Source of the DNA: Oscillospiraceae bacterium
GTDB taxonomy: Bacteria; Bacillota; Clostridia; Oscillospirales; Oscillospiraceae
DNA: 39,807 nt
NCBI GenBank assembly: GCA_902790375.1
Contig: CADARY010000023.1
Location: 1 to 39,807, forward strand
Direction of reading: 5' to 3'
Part shown: positions 1 to 7,680 of the stretch, piece by piece
How the letters are laid out: the number at the start of each line of letters is the position of its first letter
How positions within the stretch are numbered: position 1 is the first letter of the stretch
Notes under the pieces: generated by a model
Told to the model about the DNA's origin: nothing
What the model saw: only the letters and a program-made list of their open reading frames with translations
The model's database searches: none
Position numbers and translations under genes: made by a program

Positions 1-29
1 AGATAAGCAGTACGTTCTACGAGTTTCAT
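1..29 (-). CDS. Partial leftward gene, N-terminus only
   Basis: Only nine codons are inside the window, reading MKLVERTAY. The start is well supported: a GGCAGGAGG ribosome site lies upstream of the ATG, and a TTGATT/TATAAT promoter with 17-bp spacing sits at 61-89 on the same strand. The residues resemble the start of stand-alone AAA-type ATPases of the DUF4143 group, which often begin MKLxxRxxYL. Nine residues are too few to prove that, so the family is a guess; the presence of a gene start is the firm part. Confidence 0.5.
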
Positions 30-60
30 GATGAGCGCCTCCTGCCTTTATGATGGTCAT

Positions 61-89
61 ATTATACGCTTTCTATTCCCCAAAATCAA
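61..89 (-). promoter_or_regulatory. Sigma-A promoter of the leftward gene
   Basis: On the minus strand the -35 box TTGATT (84-89) and the -10 box TATAAT (61-66) are separated by exactly 17 bp. The -10 box is 31 bp upstream of the ATG at 29. The spacer is almost filled by one arm of the inverted repeat at 73-113. Confidence 0.75.
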
Positions 90-113
90 ACATTTTTCAG
101 TTTTGGGGAATAG
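73..113. repeat. Perfect 13-bp inverted repeat over a promoter (operator candidate)
   Basis: CTATTCCCCAAAA at 73-85 and its exact reverse complement at 101-113 are separated by 15 bp. One arm fills the -35/-10 spacer of the minus-strand promoter and the other lies just upstream of the -35 box. It has no T-tract on either side, so an operator for a dimeric repressor fits better than a terminator. Which protein binds it is unknown. Confidence 0.65.
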
Positions 114-346
114 CCTCGTCCGGGGCTTCCGTTGTCTCAGGCAAGTCCGCCTCATACACGCTGCACACCTCGTCCCCTTTGAGCTTTAATTTAGAATGCA
201 GATCATGGATCGAAAATCCGCGCGGATCGCGCCGCGCTTTCCGGCGGTGTGCGCCTTCTGTGACAGTTCGTGTGTTATTCTCAGGCTGTCCTTGAGGGAC
301 AGAACGAAGCGACATCCATCACATCAATATAAAGGAGATAATCAAA
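114..346. other. Intergenic stretch, no convincing gene
   Basis: This stretch separates the leftward gene from the small peptide gene. It is less GC-rich than the flanking genes. A 72-codon minus-strand frame at 97-315 crosses it but has no ribosome site and runs into the promoter and inverted repeat. No convincing -35/-10 pair for the peptide gene at 347 was found here, although one is expected. Confidence 0.5.
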
Positions 347-481
347 ATGAAAATGCTCAGGGAAGTTGAACTTGATAAGATCTCCGGCGGCCTCTCGTCG
401 CCCTTCACTCTCGGCCCGGCCTACGAGCCCACCACCCCCAAGGAGGAACCGCGTGAGGGCGGTGCGACCTACACCTGGTAA
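347..481 (+). CDS. Small double-glycine-leader peptide (putative RiPP, bacteriocin or signal precursor)
   Basis: This 44-residue product starts with a good ribosome site (AAAGGAG at 331-337, nine bases before the ATG). Residues 1-15 read MKMLREVELDKISGG. The ELDKISGG end matches the double-glycine leader consensus (L-x-x-[IV]-S-G-G) used for bacteriocins, RiPPs and quorum peptides cut by C39-peptidase ABC exporters. Cleavage after Gly15 would release a 29-residue peptide with no Cys, rich in Pro, Thr and Glu and ending in TYTW. The lack of Cys argues against a lanthipeptide or sactipeptide. A strong terminator follows directly, so it is a one-gene transcript. No modification enzyme or C39 exporter is in the window, so its partner would be elsewhere. 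That it is a real gene is likely; the precursor function is inferred from the leader motif. Confidence 0.7.
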   Translation: MKMLREVELDKISGGLSSPFTLGPAYEPTTPKEEPREGGATYTW

Positions 482-491
482 AACAATTTTA

Positions 492-532
492 CCCGGCTGC
501 ATACGATCAAAAAGTATGCAGCCGGGTTTTTT
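492..532 (+). terminator. Strong intrinsic terminator of the peptide gene
   Basis: A perfect 13-bp stem (492-504 with 514-526, CCCGGCTGCATAC and its complement) with a nine-base loop is followed by six T at 527-532. It begins 11 bp after the stop codon of the small peptide gene. Confidence 0.93.
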
Positions 533-559
533 ACTGTTGCGCACTTACGCCGCAAAGCC

Positions 560-587
560 TTGCAAAAATCATTTTCCATAGTATAAT
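560..587 (+). promoter_or_regulatory. Promoter of the Mrp/MBH-type operon
   Basis: TTGCAA (560-565) and TATAAT (582-587) are separated by 16 bp. It lies downstream of the peptide gene's terminator and is the only good promoter before the ten-gene operon. The untranslated leader would be about 115 bases. Confidence 0.75.
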
Positions 588-597
588 GAATACGTTC

Positions 598-625
598 AGG
601 CGGTGAGGAACACCGCTTTTTCTTT
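598..625 (+). promoter_or_regulatory. Terminator-like hairpin at the extreme 5' end of the Mrp leader
   Basis: GCGGTG (600-605) pairs with CACCGC (611-616) across a five-base loop and is followed by TTTTTCTTTC. It starts only about six bases after the predicted transcription start. It could be an attenuator or a 5' stabilising hairpin; a stem of six to eight pairs this near the start may not terminate efficiently. Confidence 0.45.
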
Positions 626-710
626 CATATGCCAGGCTTCGACGGAAAGCGGACCTTGTCTTATTCCTTTGGAAGCTTCGTATCATTTTTTCACACGGAG
701 GGATGCCCCC

Positions 711-1169
711 ATGTTTATTATCCTGCTTGTCCTGTGGCTGATCTTCGCCGGGAGCGTGACGGTCACAAACCTGCTCCTCGGCGCGCTGGTTGCGGGGCTG
801 ATCACGCTCCTGTGCACGAAGTTCATGGGCTACGACACCGGACGCTTCTACCGCGGATTCAGCAAGGCCGACGAGATCGTCGTGTACATCCTCTACCTTC
901 TCAGGGAGATCGTGCGCGAGAACCTTGACGTGCTGCGCTTCATCTACCGCAAGGGGCAGCCGAAGCCCATGCTCGTGCGCTTTTACGGCGGCGTACAGCA
1001 CGAGGCCCTGCGCGTGCTGGTGGCAAACTCCATCACCCTGACCCCCGGCACCTACACGGTGAAGCTGGAGGGGGACGAGTACGCCGTGCACGCCCTGGAT
1101 GAATACTTCCAGGTAGACATCGAATACAGCGCCTTCTTCAAGATGGCGCGGAAGGTGGAGGAAGCCTGA
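711..1169 (+). CDS. mnhE: Na+/H+ antiporter subunit MnhE/MrpE (MbhA-like)
   Basis: This 152-residue membrane protein belongs to the MnhE family, a small accessory subunit of multisubunit Mrp antiporters and of MBH complexes. Two hydrophobic segments occupy roughly residues 1-35. The soluble C-terminal half carries the family signature around ANSITLTPGTYTV (about residues 104-116). The ATG at 711 is chosen because CGGAGGG lies about eight bases upstream; a longer reading to 603 has no ribosome site and crosses the leader hairpin. It is the first gene of the operon and its stop overlaps the next start (TGATG), which suggests translational coupling. Confidence 0.93.
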   Translation: MFIILLVLWLIFAGSVTVTNLLLGALVAGLITLLCTKFMGYDTGRFYRGFSKADEIVVYILYLLREIVRENLDVLRFIYRKGQPKPMLVRFYGGVQHEALRVLVANSITLTPGTYTVKLEGDEYAVHALDEYFQVDIEYSAFFKMARKVEEA

Positions 1170-1450
1170 TGGAAGACAAGCTTTTGACCGGCACGCTCAT
1201 CGTGCTGGCGCTGCTGATGCTCGCGCTGATGCCGAAGGTCATAAAGGGGCCGCGCTTTACGGACCGGATCGTGGCCATCAACGCGATCAACACCATGGTC
1301 ACGGCCTCCATCTGCCTGCTGTCCCGGCTGCACCGGGCGGGCTATCTCCTGGACGTGGCGCTTATTTACGCGCTTTTGGGCTTTACGGCGACGACGCTTT
1401 TGACGCGCCTGCTTGCCGCCGACCGGCAGAAGGAGGAGAAGAAAAAATGA
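1169..1450 (+). CDS. mnhF: Antiporter subunit MnhF/MrpF (MbhB-like)
   Basis: The 93-residue product has three predicted membrane helices and the MnhF hallmark GPRFTDRIVAINAINT at about residues 27-42, where the Asp-Arg pair and the AIN segment are family-conserved. It ends in a Lys/Glu-rich cytoplasmic tail. MnhF is a small core subunit of Mrp and MBH ion-translocating modules. It overlaps mnhE by one base and mnhG by four. Confidence 0.93.
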   Translation: MEDKLLTGTLIVLALLMLALMPKVIKGPRFTDRIVAINAINTMVTASICLLSRLHRAGYLLDVALIYALLGFTATTLLTRLLAADRQKEEKKK

Positions 1451-1764
1451 TACGGCTGATCCTCGCAGCTCTCTTTCTGGCCCTGGGCCTTTTCATGTTT
1501 TTCTCTGAGGTGGTGGGCTTTTATAAGTTCACCTACGTCATGAACCGCATGCACGCCGCCGCCCTGGGCGATACCCTCGGCATCGGCTCGATCCTGGTCG
1601 CGGTGGCGATCCTCACCGGGGAGCTCGTCCCCATCCTGAAGCTTGTGCTGATTCTGGTCTTCATGTTCCTGACCGGCCCTGTGACGACCCACCTGATCGC
1701 CGGGGCAGAGGTGGAGACCCACAAAAACGCCGGGCACGAATACAAGGAGGTGGACAGGCGGTGA
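1447..1764 (+). CDS. mnhG: Antiporter subunit MnhG/MrpG (MbhC-like)
   Basis: The 105-residue, three-helix protein shows the MnhG features: a helix followed by YKFTYVMNRMHAAALGDTLG (about 24-43; the family usually has R-x-P-D-x-x-x-R-x-H-A-x-T/A) and a final helix with GPVTTHLIAGA. MnhG is an accessory membrane subunit of Mrp/MBH modules. The start overlaps the mnhF stop (ATGA), and its stop overlaps the next gene's GTG start. Confidence 0.92.
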   Translation: MIRLILAALFLALGLFMFFSEVVGFYKFTYVMNRMHAAALGDTLGIGSILVAVAILTGELVPILKLVLILVFMFLTGPVTTHLIAGAEVETHKNAGHEYKEVDRR

Positions 1765-2015
1765 AAATCGTAGAGTGCATTCTGCTTTTGCTGCTGATCA
1801 TCACGGGCGTCACCGCGCCTTTGCAGAAGCACCCCCTGCTCATGGTCATCACGTTTACCACCTTCGGGCTTGTGATGAGCGTGATCTGGATGCTGCTCCA
1901 GGCCCCGGATCTCGCCATCACCGAGGCCGCCGTGGGCACGGGCGTTTCGGGCGTGCTGTTTTATCTGTGCCTCAGGCGCACCAAACAGATGCAGGGAACG
2001 GAGGATGAAAAATGA
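1761..2015 (+). CDS. MbhD-like subunit (stand-alone MrpA MbhD domain, DUF4040)
   Basis: This 84-residue, three-helix protein matches the MbhD domain, which in classical Mrp antiporters is part of the long MrpA C-terminus and in archaeal MBH is a separate subunit. The segment APDLAITEAAVGTG (about 50-63) is the domain hallmark; its acidic residue lies inside the membrane and is thought to be part of the ion path. The start is GTG, overlapping the mnhG stop, with AAGGAGG ten bases upstream. The separate-gene arrangement follows the MBH order. Confidence 0.9.
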   Translation: MKIVECILLLLLIITGVTAPLQKHPLLMVITFTTFGLVMSVIWMLLQAPDLAITEAAVGTGVSGVLFYLCLRRTKQMQGTEDEK

Positions 2016-2860
2016 GCGCCTTTGATTCCTTCACCAAATGGGTGGACGGGGAAAAGCCCGTCCCGCTCAAGACCGAGCCGAAACCCGTCAAGGCGAAGAC
2101 CGAGCCGAAAAAGCCCGCCCCGATCGACGATAAAAAGCGGCTCGACGGCTTTCTGAGGCTCTATGCCTGGTGCGCCGTCGTCATTAGCGCGCTCATGCTG
2201 ATCGTGCTGCTGATCGGCGCGGTGGCCCTGCCCGCCTTTGCCTCTCCCGGCAATCCCACCGACAACGAGGTGGTTCGCCGCTATGTCGGCTCCGCCGAGC
2301 ATGAGACGGGAGCTGAAAACGTCATTGCCGGCATGATCCTGAACTACCGCGGCTTTGATACCTTCGGCGAGAGCTGCGTGCTGTTTCTCGCGGTATGCTG
2401 CGTGATGCTGCTGCTTTGGGCGACGAATGACAAGCTCCGCGCCGAGGCCGCCGGCAGCGGCAAGGCCGCCCCGCGGGACGCGATCCTGCAGAATGTGGCA
2501 AAGCTCGTGCTGCCCTGCATCCTCTGCTTTGGGATGTGCGTGCTCTTTAACGGCCACGTCTCCCCCGGCGGCGGCTTCTCCGGCGGGTCGATCCTGGGCG
2601 CGGCGCTCATTCTCTTTGCCGTGGCCTTCGGGGCGGAGGCCGTGCAGCGCTTCTTTACTGAACGGGTGTTCAACACCGTGCGCATCACGGGCCTGATGAT
2701 CTACGCCCTCATGTTCGGCGTGTACATCTACCAGGGCGCGAACGGCATCGACTCCAACCTCGCCCGCTACATCGTGCTGGTGATCGACATTGCCGTCGGT
2801 CTTGTGGTCATGAGCACCATGTACGGCTTCTATTCCTTCTACACGAAAGGAGAGCTGTGA
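2012..2860 (+). CDS. Fused MbhE-MnhB (MbhE-MbhF) subunit
   Basis: This 282-residue protein appears to join two subunits. Residues 1-47 are a Lys/Pro-rich soluble extension unlike either family. Residues 48-145 contain a helix, then GNPTDNEVVRRY, ETGAENVIAGMILNYRGFDT and FGES with a second helix, which is the MbhE pattern found at the MrpA C-terminus and as MbhE in MBH. Residues 150-282 are MnhB-like, with NGHVSPGGGFSGG (about 182-194) as the signature and four helices. The gene overlaps its neighbours by 4 bp (upstream) and 1 bp (downstream). The frame is open throughout. The fusion is unusual but is well supported by the visible motifs. Confidence 0.88.
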   Translation: MSAFDSFTKWVDGEKPVPLKTEPKPVKAKTEPKKPAPIDDKKRLDGFLRLYAWCAVVISALMLIVLLIGAVALPAFASPGNPTDNEVVRRYVGSAEHETGAENVIAGMILNYRGFDTFGESCVLFLAVCCVMLLLWATNDKLRAEAAGSGKAAPRDAILQNVAKLVLPCILCFGMCVLFNGHVSPGGGFSGGSILGAALILFAVAFGAEAVQRFFTERVFNTVRITGLMIYALMFGVYIYQGANGIDSNLARYIVLVIDIAVGLVVMSTMYGFYSFYTKGEL

Positions 2861-3234
2861 TGCTGCACACAATCATCGAAAACCGCTTTGCCGTCACGGC
2901 GGTCATCCTCTTCGTGACGGGCTTTGTCAATATGATGGTGCACCCGAACCTGATCAAAAAGGTGGTGGCCTTCAACATCATGGACTCGGCCACCTTCCTG
3001 ATGCTGGCAAGCCGCGGCATGATCGCCGGGCGCACCGCCGCTATCCTCACCGACGGCGGGGCCGACGTGACGCGCTACGTCAATCCCATCCCCGCGGGTC
3101 TGGTGCTCACGGGCATCGTGGTCTCCGTCTCAGTCAGCGCCTTTTCCCTGGCCCTGATCCAGCGCATCTACGGCGCCTACGGCACCGTGGACATGCGGGA
3201 GCTCTTAGAGGCCATGAAGAAGAAGGGGGAGTGA
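2860..3234 (+). CDS. mnhC: Antiporter subunit MnhC/MrpC (NuoK-like, MbhG-like)
   Basis: The 124-residue, three-helix product is homologous to NuoK of complex I. Helix 2 begins near HPNLIKKVVAFNIMDSAT (about 29-46), and the third helix follows NPIPAGLVLTGIVVSVS, both typical of MnhC. The ATG at 2860 is preferred over the GTG at 2857 because it gives seven bases to GGAG and a TGATG overlap with the previous stop. NuoK-like subunits link the antiporter-like subunits to the rest of the membrane arm. Confidence 0.92.
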   Translation: MLHTIIENRFAVTAVILFVTGFVNMMVHPNLIKKVVAFNIMDSATFLMLASRGMIAGRTAAILTDGGADVTRYVNPIPAGLVLTGIVVSVSVSAFSLALIQRIYGAYGTVDMRELLEAMKKKGE

Positions 3235-3238
3235 GCCG

Positions 3239-4723
3239 ATGCCGTTTGCCTGGAATCTCCCCTATCTGAGTGTTTTTCTCACCATGATCACGGCGATCCT
3301 TCTGTCCGTGATCCCCGGCGCGAAGCGGGCCTATTGGATCACCGTGGGCGTCAGCGCCGCCGTCGCGGTGATGTCGCTCTGTTTTCTCGCCTTCATTGTG
3401 AAGGCGGATACCGCCTATGCCTTTACCATGGGCAAGTTCCCCGCCCCCTTCGGCAACGAGATCCGCTTCGGCCCCCTGCAGGGCCTCCTGGCCTCCGTCT
3501 TTGCCGCGGTCATGTGCCTGTCCCTGCTCGGCGGGCGCGAAGAGCTTTTTGAGGACGTGGATCCCAAAAAGATGGGCCTTGCCTGCGTGATGTTCAATAT
3601 GGTGCTGGCAAGCCTGCTGGTACTGAGCTACACCAACGACGCCTTCACCGCCTACGTCTTTATCGAGATCAGCACCATTGCGGCCTGCGCCCTCGTCATG
3701 ATCAAGGACTCCGGCCCGACCCTGGTGGCGACGATCCGCTATCTCTTCATGAGTCTTCTGGGCTCGGGCCTGTTTCTCTTTTCCGTCATCCTGCTCTACG
3801 CCATCACGGGGCATCTGCTCATGCCGCAGCTTCACGACAGCGTCTCGATGCTCATGGCGGAAGGGAGCTATACGAAGGTTCTCGCGCTGCTGCTCGGGAT
3901 GATGACGGCGGGCCTCGGCGTCAAGTCCGCCATGTTCCCCTTCCACCGCTGGCTGCCGGACGCCCACGGCACGGCGACCACCACCTCCTCGGCGGTGCTG
4001 TCGGGGCTGGTCGTCAAGGGCTATGCGGTGCTGCTGATCACCATGTACTGCCGCGTGTTTACCCTGGAGACCGTGCGCGCCTTTCACATCCATGACGCGG
4101 TGTTCGCCCTCGGCTTTTGCGGGATGATCCTCGGCTCCGTGATGGCGATGCGGGAGACCCACGCCAAGCGGATGCTGGCCTACTCGTCGGTGGCGCAGCT
4201 CGGCTACGTGTTCATGGGCCTCGGCCTCGGAACGGAGGCGGGCGTTGCCGCGGCCGTCTTCCAGATCCTGGCCCACGCCTTTACAAAGCCGCTGCTCTTC
4301 GTTTCCGTGGGCCGCCTTGCCTCCACGATGCACCACGACAAGCAGCTTCGCGCCCTGCGGGGCTCCGCCTGGAATACCCCGCTCGCGGGCTTCGGCTTCG
4401 GCATCGGCGCGCTCTCCATGGTGGGCATCCCCCTCTTCGGCGGCTTCGCGGCGAAGGTGAATTTCTCCACGGCCTCCATTTTCTCCGACAGCAAGATCGC
4501 CCTGACGCTCTTTGTGCTGGCCCTCTCGTCGGTGCTGAACGCTCTCTATTATATCCCCGCGCTCATCAATCTCTGGAGCGAGAAAAACCCCGACGCCACA
4601 CGGGCAAAGAAGGATACGACCGCGACCGCCGCGATCATCCTGCTTGCCCTCGGCGTGCTGTTTCTCGGCGTCTGCTTCACGCCCGTGATGAACCTCATCG
4701 TGCGCGGGCTGGCGCTCATGTGA
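3239..4723 (+). CDS. Antiporter-like subunit 1 (MnhD/NuoM-NuoN type)
   Basis: This 494-residue polytopic protein belongs to the MrpA/MrpD/NuoLMN family that conducts protons or Na+ through two half-channels. The key charged residues are present: Glu143 in the FIEIST segment (TM5), Lys229 in GLGVKSAMFPFHRWLPDAH (TM7), Lys260 (TM8), His346 and Lys350 in LAHAFTKPLLF, and Lys406 near GGFAAKVNF (TM12). Length and about 14 helices match MnhD. It starts four bases after the mnhC stop. It is the first of four such subunits in this operon; all four keep the residues needed for ion transfer. Confidence 0.92.
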   Translation: MPFAWNLPYLSVFLTMITAILLSVIPGAKRAYWITVGVSAAVAVMSLCFLAFIVKADTAYAFTMGKFPAPFGNEIRFGPLQGLLASVFAAVMCLSLLGGREELFEDVDPKKMGLACVMFNMVLASLLVLSYTNDAFTAYVFIEISTIAACALVMIKDSGPTLVATIRYLFMSLLGSGLFLFSVILLYAITGHLLMPQLHDSVSMLMAEGSYTKVLALLLGMMTAGLGVKSAMFPFHRWLPDAHGTATTTSSAVLSGLVVKGYAVLLITMYCRVFTLETVRAFHIHDAVFALGFCGMILGSVMAMRETHAKRMLAYSSVAQLGYVFMGLGLGTEAGVAAAVFQILAHAFTKPLLFVSVGRLASTMHHDKQLRALRGSAWNTPLAGFGFGIGALSMVGIPLFGGFAAKVNFSTASIFSDSKIALTLFVLALSSVLNALYYIPALINLWSEKNPDATRAKKDTTATAAIILLALGVLFLGVCFTPVMNLIVRGLALM

Positions 4724-4739
4724 AAGGAGGAATGACGGT

Positions 4740-6194
4740 ATGCTGATGGTACTCTCGTTCCTGCTTCCCGTTGTCGGTGCGGTGCTCGTCTTCCGTGAGA
4801 CGGACAGCGCAAAGCGGCAGAAGCTCACGGTCGTATCCGTGCTCGCGGCCGCGTTCCTCGCTGTCGCCGCGGCCTTCCTCGGCCAGCTGACCGAGTTTTC
4901 GCGCGAATTTACCCTCCTGCGCCTGAGCGATACCCTGGCGCTGACCTTCGCTGCGGACGGGCTGGGGCTCTTCTTCAATGCCCTGGTCGGCTTTATCTGG
5001 TGCTTTGTCCAGTTCCACGCCTTCGGCTATATGAAGCATGAGGGGAAGGAAAGCCAGTTCTTCGGCTTCTTCCTGCTGACCTACGCGGCCCTCATCGCCC
5101 TCGCCTTTGCGGCAAACGCCGAGACGCTCTACATGTGCTTTGAGCTCATGACCCTCTGCTCCATGCCGCTGGTGCTGCATAACGGCTCGGAGCAGTCCCG
5201 GCGGGCCTCTTTCGCCTATCTCGGCTATTCGACCCTCGGCGCGTCGCTGGCGCTGCTGGGCTTCTTCCTTCTCGCCGCCCAGGGCAATGATCTCACGTTT
5301 ATTCCCGGCGGCGGACAGCTCACCGGCGATCCGAAGACCCTGTCGGCCGCGGCCTTTCTCATCATCCTCGGCTTCGGCGCGAAGGCCGGCATGGTGCCGC
5401 TGCAGATGTGGCTGACGGAGGCGCACCCCGTGGCCCCCTCGCCTGCCAGCGCGGTGCTGTCCGGCCTCATCACCAAGGGCGGCGTCCTCGCCATCATCCG
5501 CTGCACCTTCCAGCTTTTCGGGCGGGAGATGCTCCGGGGCACCTGGGTACAGACGGCGATCCTCGTTTTGGCGATCGTGACGATCTTCACCGGCTCGATG
5601 CTGGCGCAAAGGGAAAAGCTTCTTAAAAAGCGGCTGGCTTACTCCACGGTCTCAAACGTCTCCTATGTGCTGTTCGGCCTCTTTGTGTTTGACGAGCTGG
5701 GCATGGGTGTTGTCGGCGCGCTGCTGCAGATCGTGTTCCACGCCCTGGCCAAGGACGCGCTCTTCCTCTGCGCGGGCTCCGTCATCTTTGCCACCGGCAA
5801 AACGAAGGTGGACGAGCTCAAGGGGATCGGAAAGCAGATGCCCGTCACCATGTGGTGCTTTGCCATCGCGTCCCTGTCCCTGATCGGCATCCCGCCGATG
5901 GGCGGCTTTATCGCCAAGTATTATCTCGCCATGGGGGCGCTGAATACCGGCACGACCCTCGGCCTCGTCGGCGTTGTCGTGCTGATGGTCTCGGCCCTCT
6001 TGACGGCCTTCTATCTGCTGCCCATCGTGTCGGCCGCCTTCTTCCCCGGCAAAGACTTTGAGGCAGGGGAAAAGTGCGAGGTGCCCAAGACCATGCTCAT
6101 TCCGCAGATCGTGTTTACCGGCCTCACCATCCTTGGCGTACTTTCGCACGAGCTGTTGTCGGACTGTTTCATGATCAGCGGCTGGCTGATGTAA
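4740..6194 (+). CDS. Antiporter-like subunit 2 (MnhD/NuoM type)
   Basis: The 484-residue product is a second MrpD/NuoM-like subunit with about 14 helices. Visible key residues are Glu135 in YMCFELMTL, Lys215 in GFGAKAGMVPLQMWLTEAHP, Lys246 in LITKGG, His334 and Lys338 in FHALAKDALF, and Lys393 in GGFIAKYYL. AAAGGAGG precedes the ATG. It is clearly diverged from subunit 1 (different TM7 loop, LQMWLTEAHPVAPSPASA instead of FHRWLPDAHGTATTTSSA), so this is not a recent tandem copy. It probably forms another channel of the same membrane arm. Confidence 0.92.
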   Translation: MLMVLSFLLPVVGAVLVFRETDSAKRQKLTVVSVLAAAFLAVAAAFLGQLTEFSREFTLLRLSDTLALTFAADGLGLFFNALVGFIWCFVQFHAFGYMKHEGKESQFFGFFLLTYAALIALAFAANAETLYMCFELMTLCSMPLVLHNGSEQSRRASFAYLGYSTLGASLALLGFFLLAAQGNDLTFIPGGGQLTGDPKTLSAAAFLIILGFGAKAGMVPLQMWLTEAHPVAPSPASAVLSGLITKGGVLAIIRCTFQLFGREMLRGTWVQTAILVLAIVTIFTGSMLAQREKLLKKRLAYSTVSNVSYVLFGLFVFDELGMGVVGALLQIVFHALAKDALFLCAGSVIFATGKTKVDELKGIGKQMPVTMWCFAIASLSLIGIPPMGGFIAKYYLAMGALNTGTTLGLVGVVVLMVSALLTAFYLLPIVSAAFFPGKDFEAGEKCEVPKTMLIPQIVFTGLTILGVLSHELLSDCFMISGWLM

Positions 6195-6207
6195 GGAGGG
6201 GATCGAT

Positions 6208-7680
6208 ATGAAAATTCTACCATTGCTCGCGCTGCTCGTCCCCATCCTCTCCGGCGCTGCCCTGCTGGTTGTGCGGCCCCAAAACCGGGCGCAGCGAAAC
6301 CGCTATGTGCTGCTCACGGCCTGCGTGAGCGCTGTGTTCGTGCTCGGCACCGCTCTCTGCTCCGCCCTCCGGGGCCCGGACGCCGCGTATCTGCATGTGG
6401 CCGATCTCAGCGACATGCTGGTGATCGCCTTTCGCCCGGATGGGGTGAGCCTCGTCTTCGGCTGCATCATCGGCGTCCTCTGGCCCGTCACCACGGTTTA
6501 CGCCTTCTCCTATATGGAGCATGAGGGGCGGGAGAATCTGTTCTTCGGCTTCTTCCTCATCACCTTCGGCGTCGTGGCGGGGATTGCGTACTCGGCAAAT
6601 TTCTTTACCCTCTATCTCTGCTATGAGTTCATGACCCTCGTGACCCTGCCGCTCGTCATGCACGAGATGGACGACAAGGCGAGAGCCGCGGGCAAGAAAT
6701 ATGTCCTCTACTCCATGACGGGCGCGGCGCTCGTGTTCATCTGCCTCATGTTCTTTCTCCGCTATGCTGATACGCTGGCCTTCACCTACGGCGGCATCCT
6801 CGACATGGAGAAGGTGAAGGGGCACGAAAAAGAGCTCATGACCGTCTTTGTCCTGGCCTTTTTCGGCTTCGGCGTCAAGGCCGCGATTTTCCCCTTCCAC
6901 CGCTGGCTGCCGGCGGCCTCGGTCGCCCCGACCCCGGTCACGGCCCTGCTGCACGCGGTGGCGGTGGTCAAGTCCGGCGCGTTCGCGGTGATGCGCCTGG
7001 TGTACTTCGGCTTCGGCTGCGACTTTCTGCGCGGCACCTGGGCGCAGTATATCGTGCTTGCCGCCTCGGCCTTCACGGTCATGTTCGGCTCGGCCATGGC
7101 TCTTCGCATGCCCCACCTCAAGCGGCGGCTTGCCTATTCCACCGTGTCGAATCTGAGCTATATTCTGGTGGCCTTCGCCTCCATGAGTCCTGTCGGGCTT
7201 GCAGGCGGACTGCTGCACATGGTGTTCCACGCGGTGATTAAGATTTCCCTCTTCTTCTGCGCGGGCGCGATCCTGCACCACAACAGGCTGGAGTACGTGT
7301 ATGACATGGAGGGCCTTGCCAAAAAAATGCCCGTCACCTGCGGCGTGTTTCTGATCGCCTCCCTCGCGCTGATGGGCATTCCGCCGCTCGGCGGCTTCCT
7401 CTCGAAATGGACCATCGGCGCCGCCGCCGCGGCAAACGGGCACTGGGCCGGTTATCTCGGCGCGGCGAGCCTCATTGTCTCCGCCATCCTCACGACACTG
7501 TATATGATGAGCGCGGCGGTGCGCTTCTATTTCCCGCTGAAGTCTGCCCCAGCGCAGCCCGAGCACATCCATGAGGCCGATAAGCTCATGACCGGGCCGC
7601 TGCTGTTTCTCACGGCGCTGCTGCTGGCGCTGTCGCTCTGCTCAGCCCCGCTGAATGCCTGGATAGGAGGCTTGGTGTAA
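6208..7680 (+). CDS. Antiporter-like subunit 3 (MnhD/NuoM type)
   Basis: This 490-residue third subunit has the same fold, with Glu140 in LCYEFMTLVTLPLV, Lys224 in FGVKAAIFPFHRWLPAAS, Lys255 in AVVKSGAF, His341 and Lys345 in FHAVIKISLFF, and Lys400 in GGFLSKW. Its closest look-alike in the operon is subunit 2: both share the segment YMxHEG near residues 98-106, FFGFF soon after and the YSTVSN motif, suggesting an older duplication. AAGGAGG precedes the ATG. Its stop overlaps the start of subunit 4 by one base (TAATG). Confidence 0.92.
   Translation: MKILPLLALLVPILSGAALLVVRPQNRAQRNRYVLLTACVSAVFVLGTALCSALRGPDAAYLHVADLSDMLVIAFRPDGVSLVFGCIIGVLWPVTTVYAFSYMEHEGRENLFFGFFLITFGVVAGIAYSANFFTLYLCYEFMTLVTLPLVMHEMDDKARAAGKKYVLYSMTGAALVFICLMFFLRYADTLAFTYGGILDMEKVKGHEKELMTVFVLAFFGFGVKAAIFPFHRWLPAASVAPTPVTALLHAVAVVKSGAFAVMRLVYFGFGCDFLRGTWAQYIVLAASAFTVMFGSAMALRMPHLKRRLAYSTVSNLSYILVAFASMSPVGLAGGLLHMVFHAVIKISLFFCAGAILHHNRLEYVYDMEGLAKKMPVTCGVFLIASLALMGIPPLGGFLSKWTIGAAAAANGHWAGYLGAASLIVSAILTTLYMMSAAVRFYFPLKSAPAQPEHIHEADKLMTGPLLFLTALLLALSLCSAPLNAWIGGLV

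Noticed and set aside
97-315. Minus-strand 72-codon frame ending near the inverted repeat
   Set aside because: It has no ribosome site, starts at the 5' leader of the peptide gene on the other strand, and ends inside a promoter/operator region. It could be a gene remnant, but the evidence is too weak.
603-710. Longer N-terminus for MnhE
   Set aside because: The extension overlaps a leader hairpin, lacks a ribosome site and would spoil the usual MnhE start.
3134-4978. Very long minus-strand frame opposite the antiporter genes
   Set aside because: It is an antisense shadow typical of GC-rich genes; composition is His/Glu/Arg/Gly-rich with no domain.
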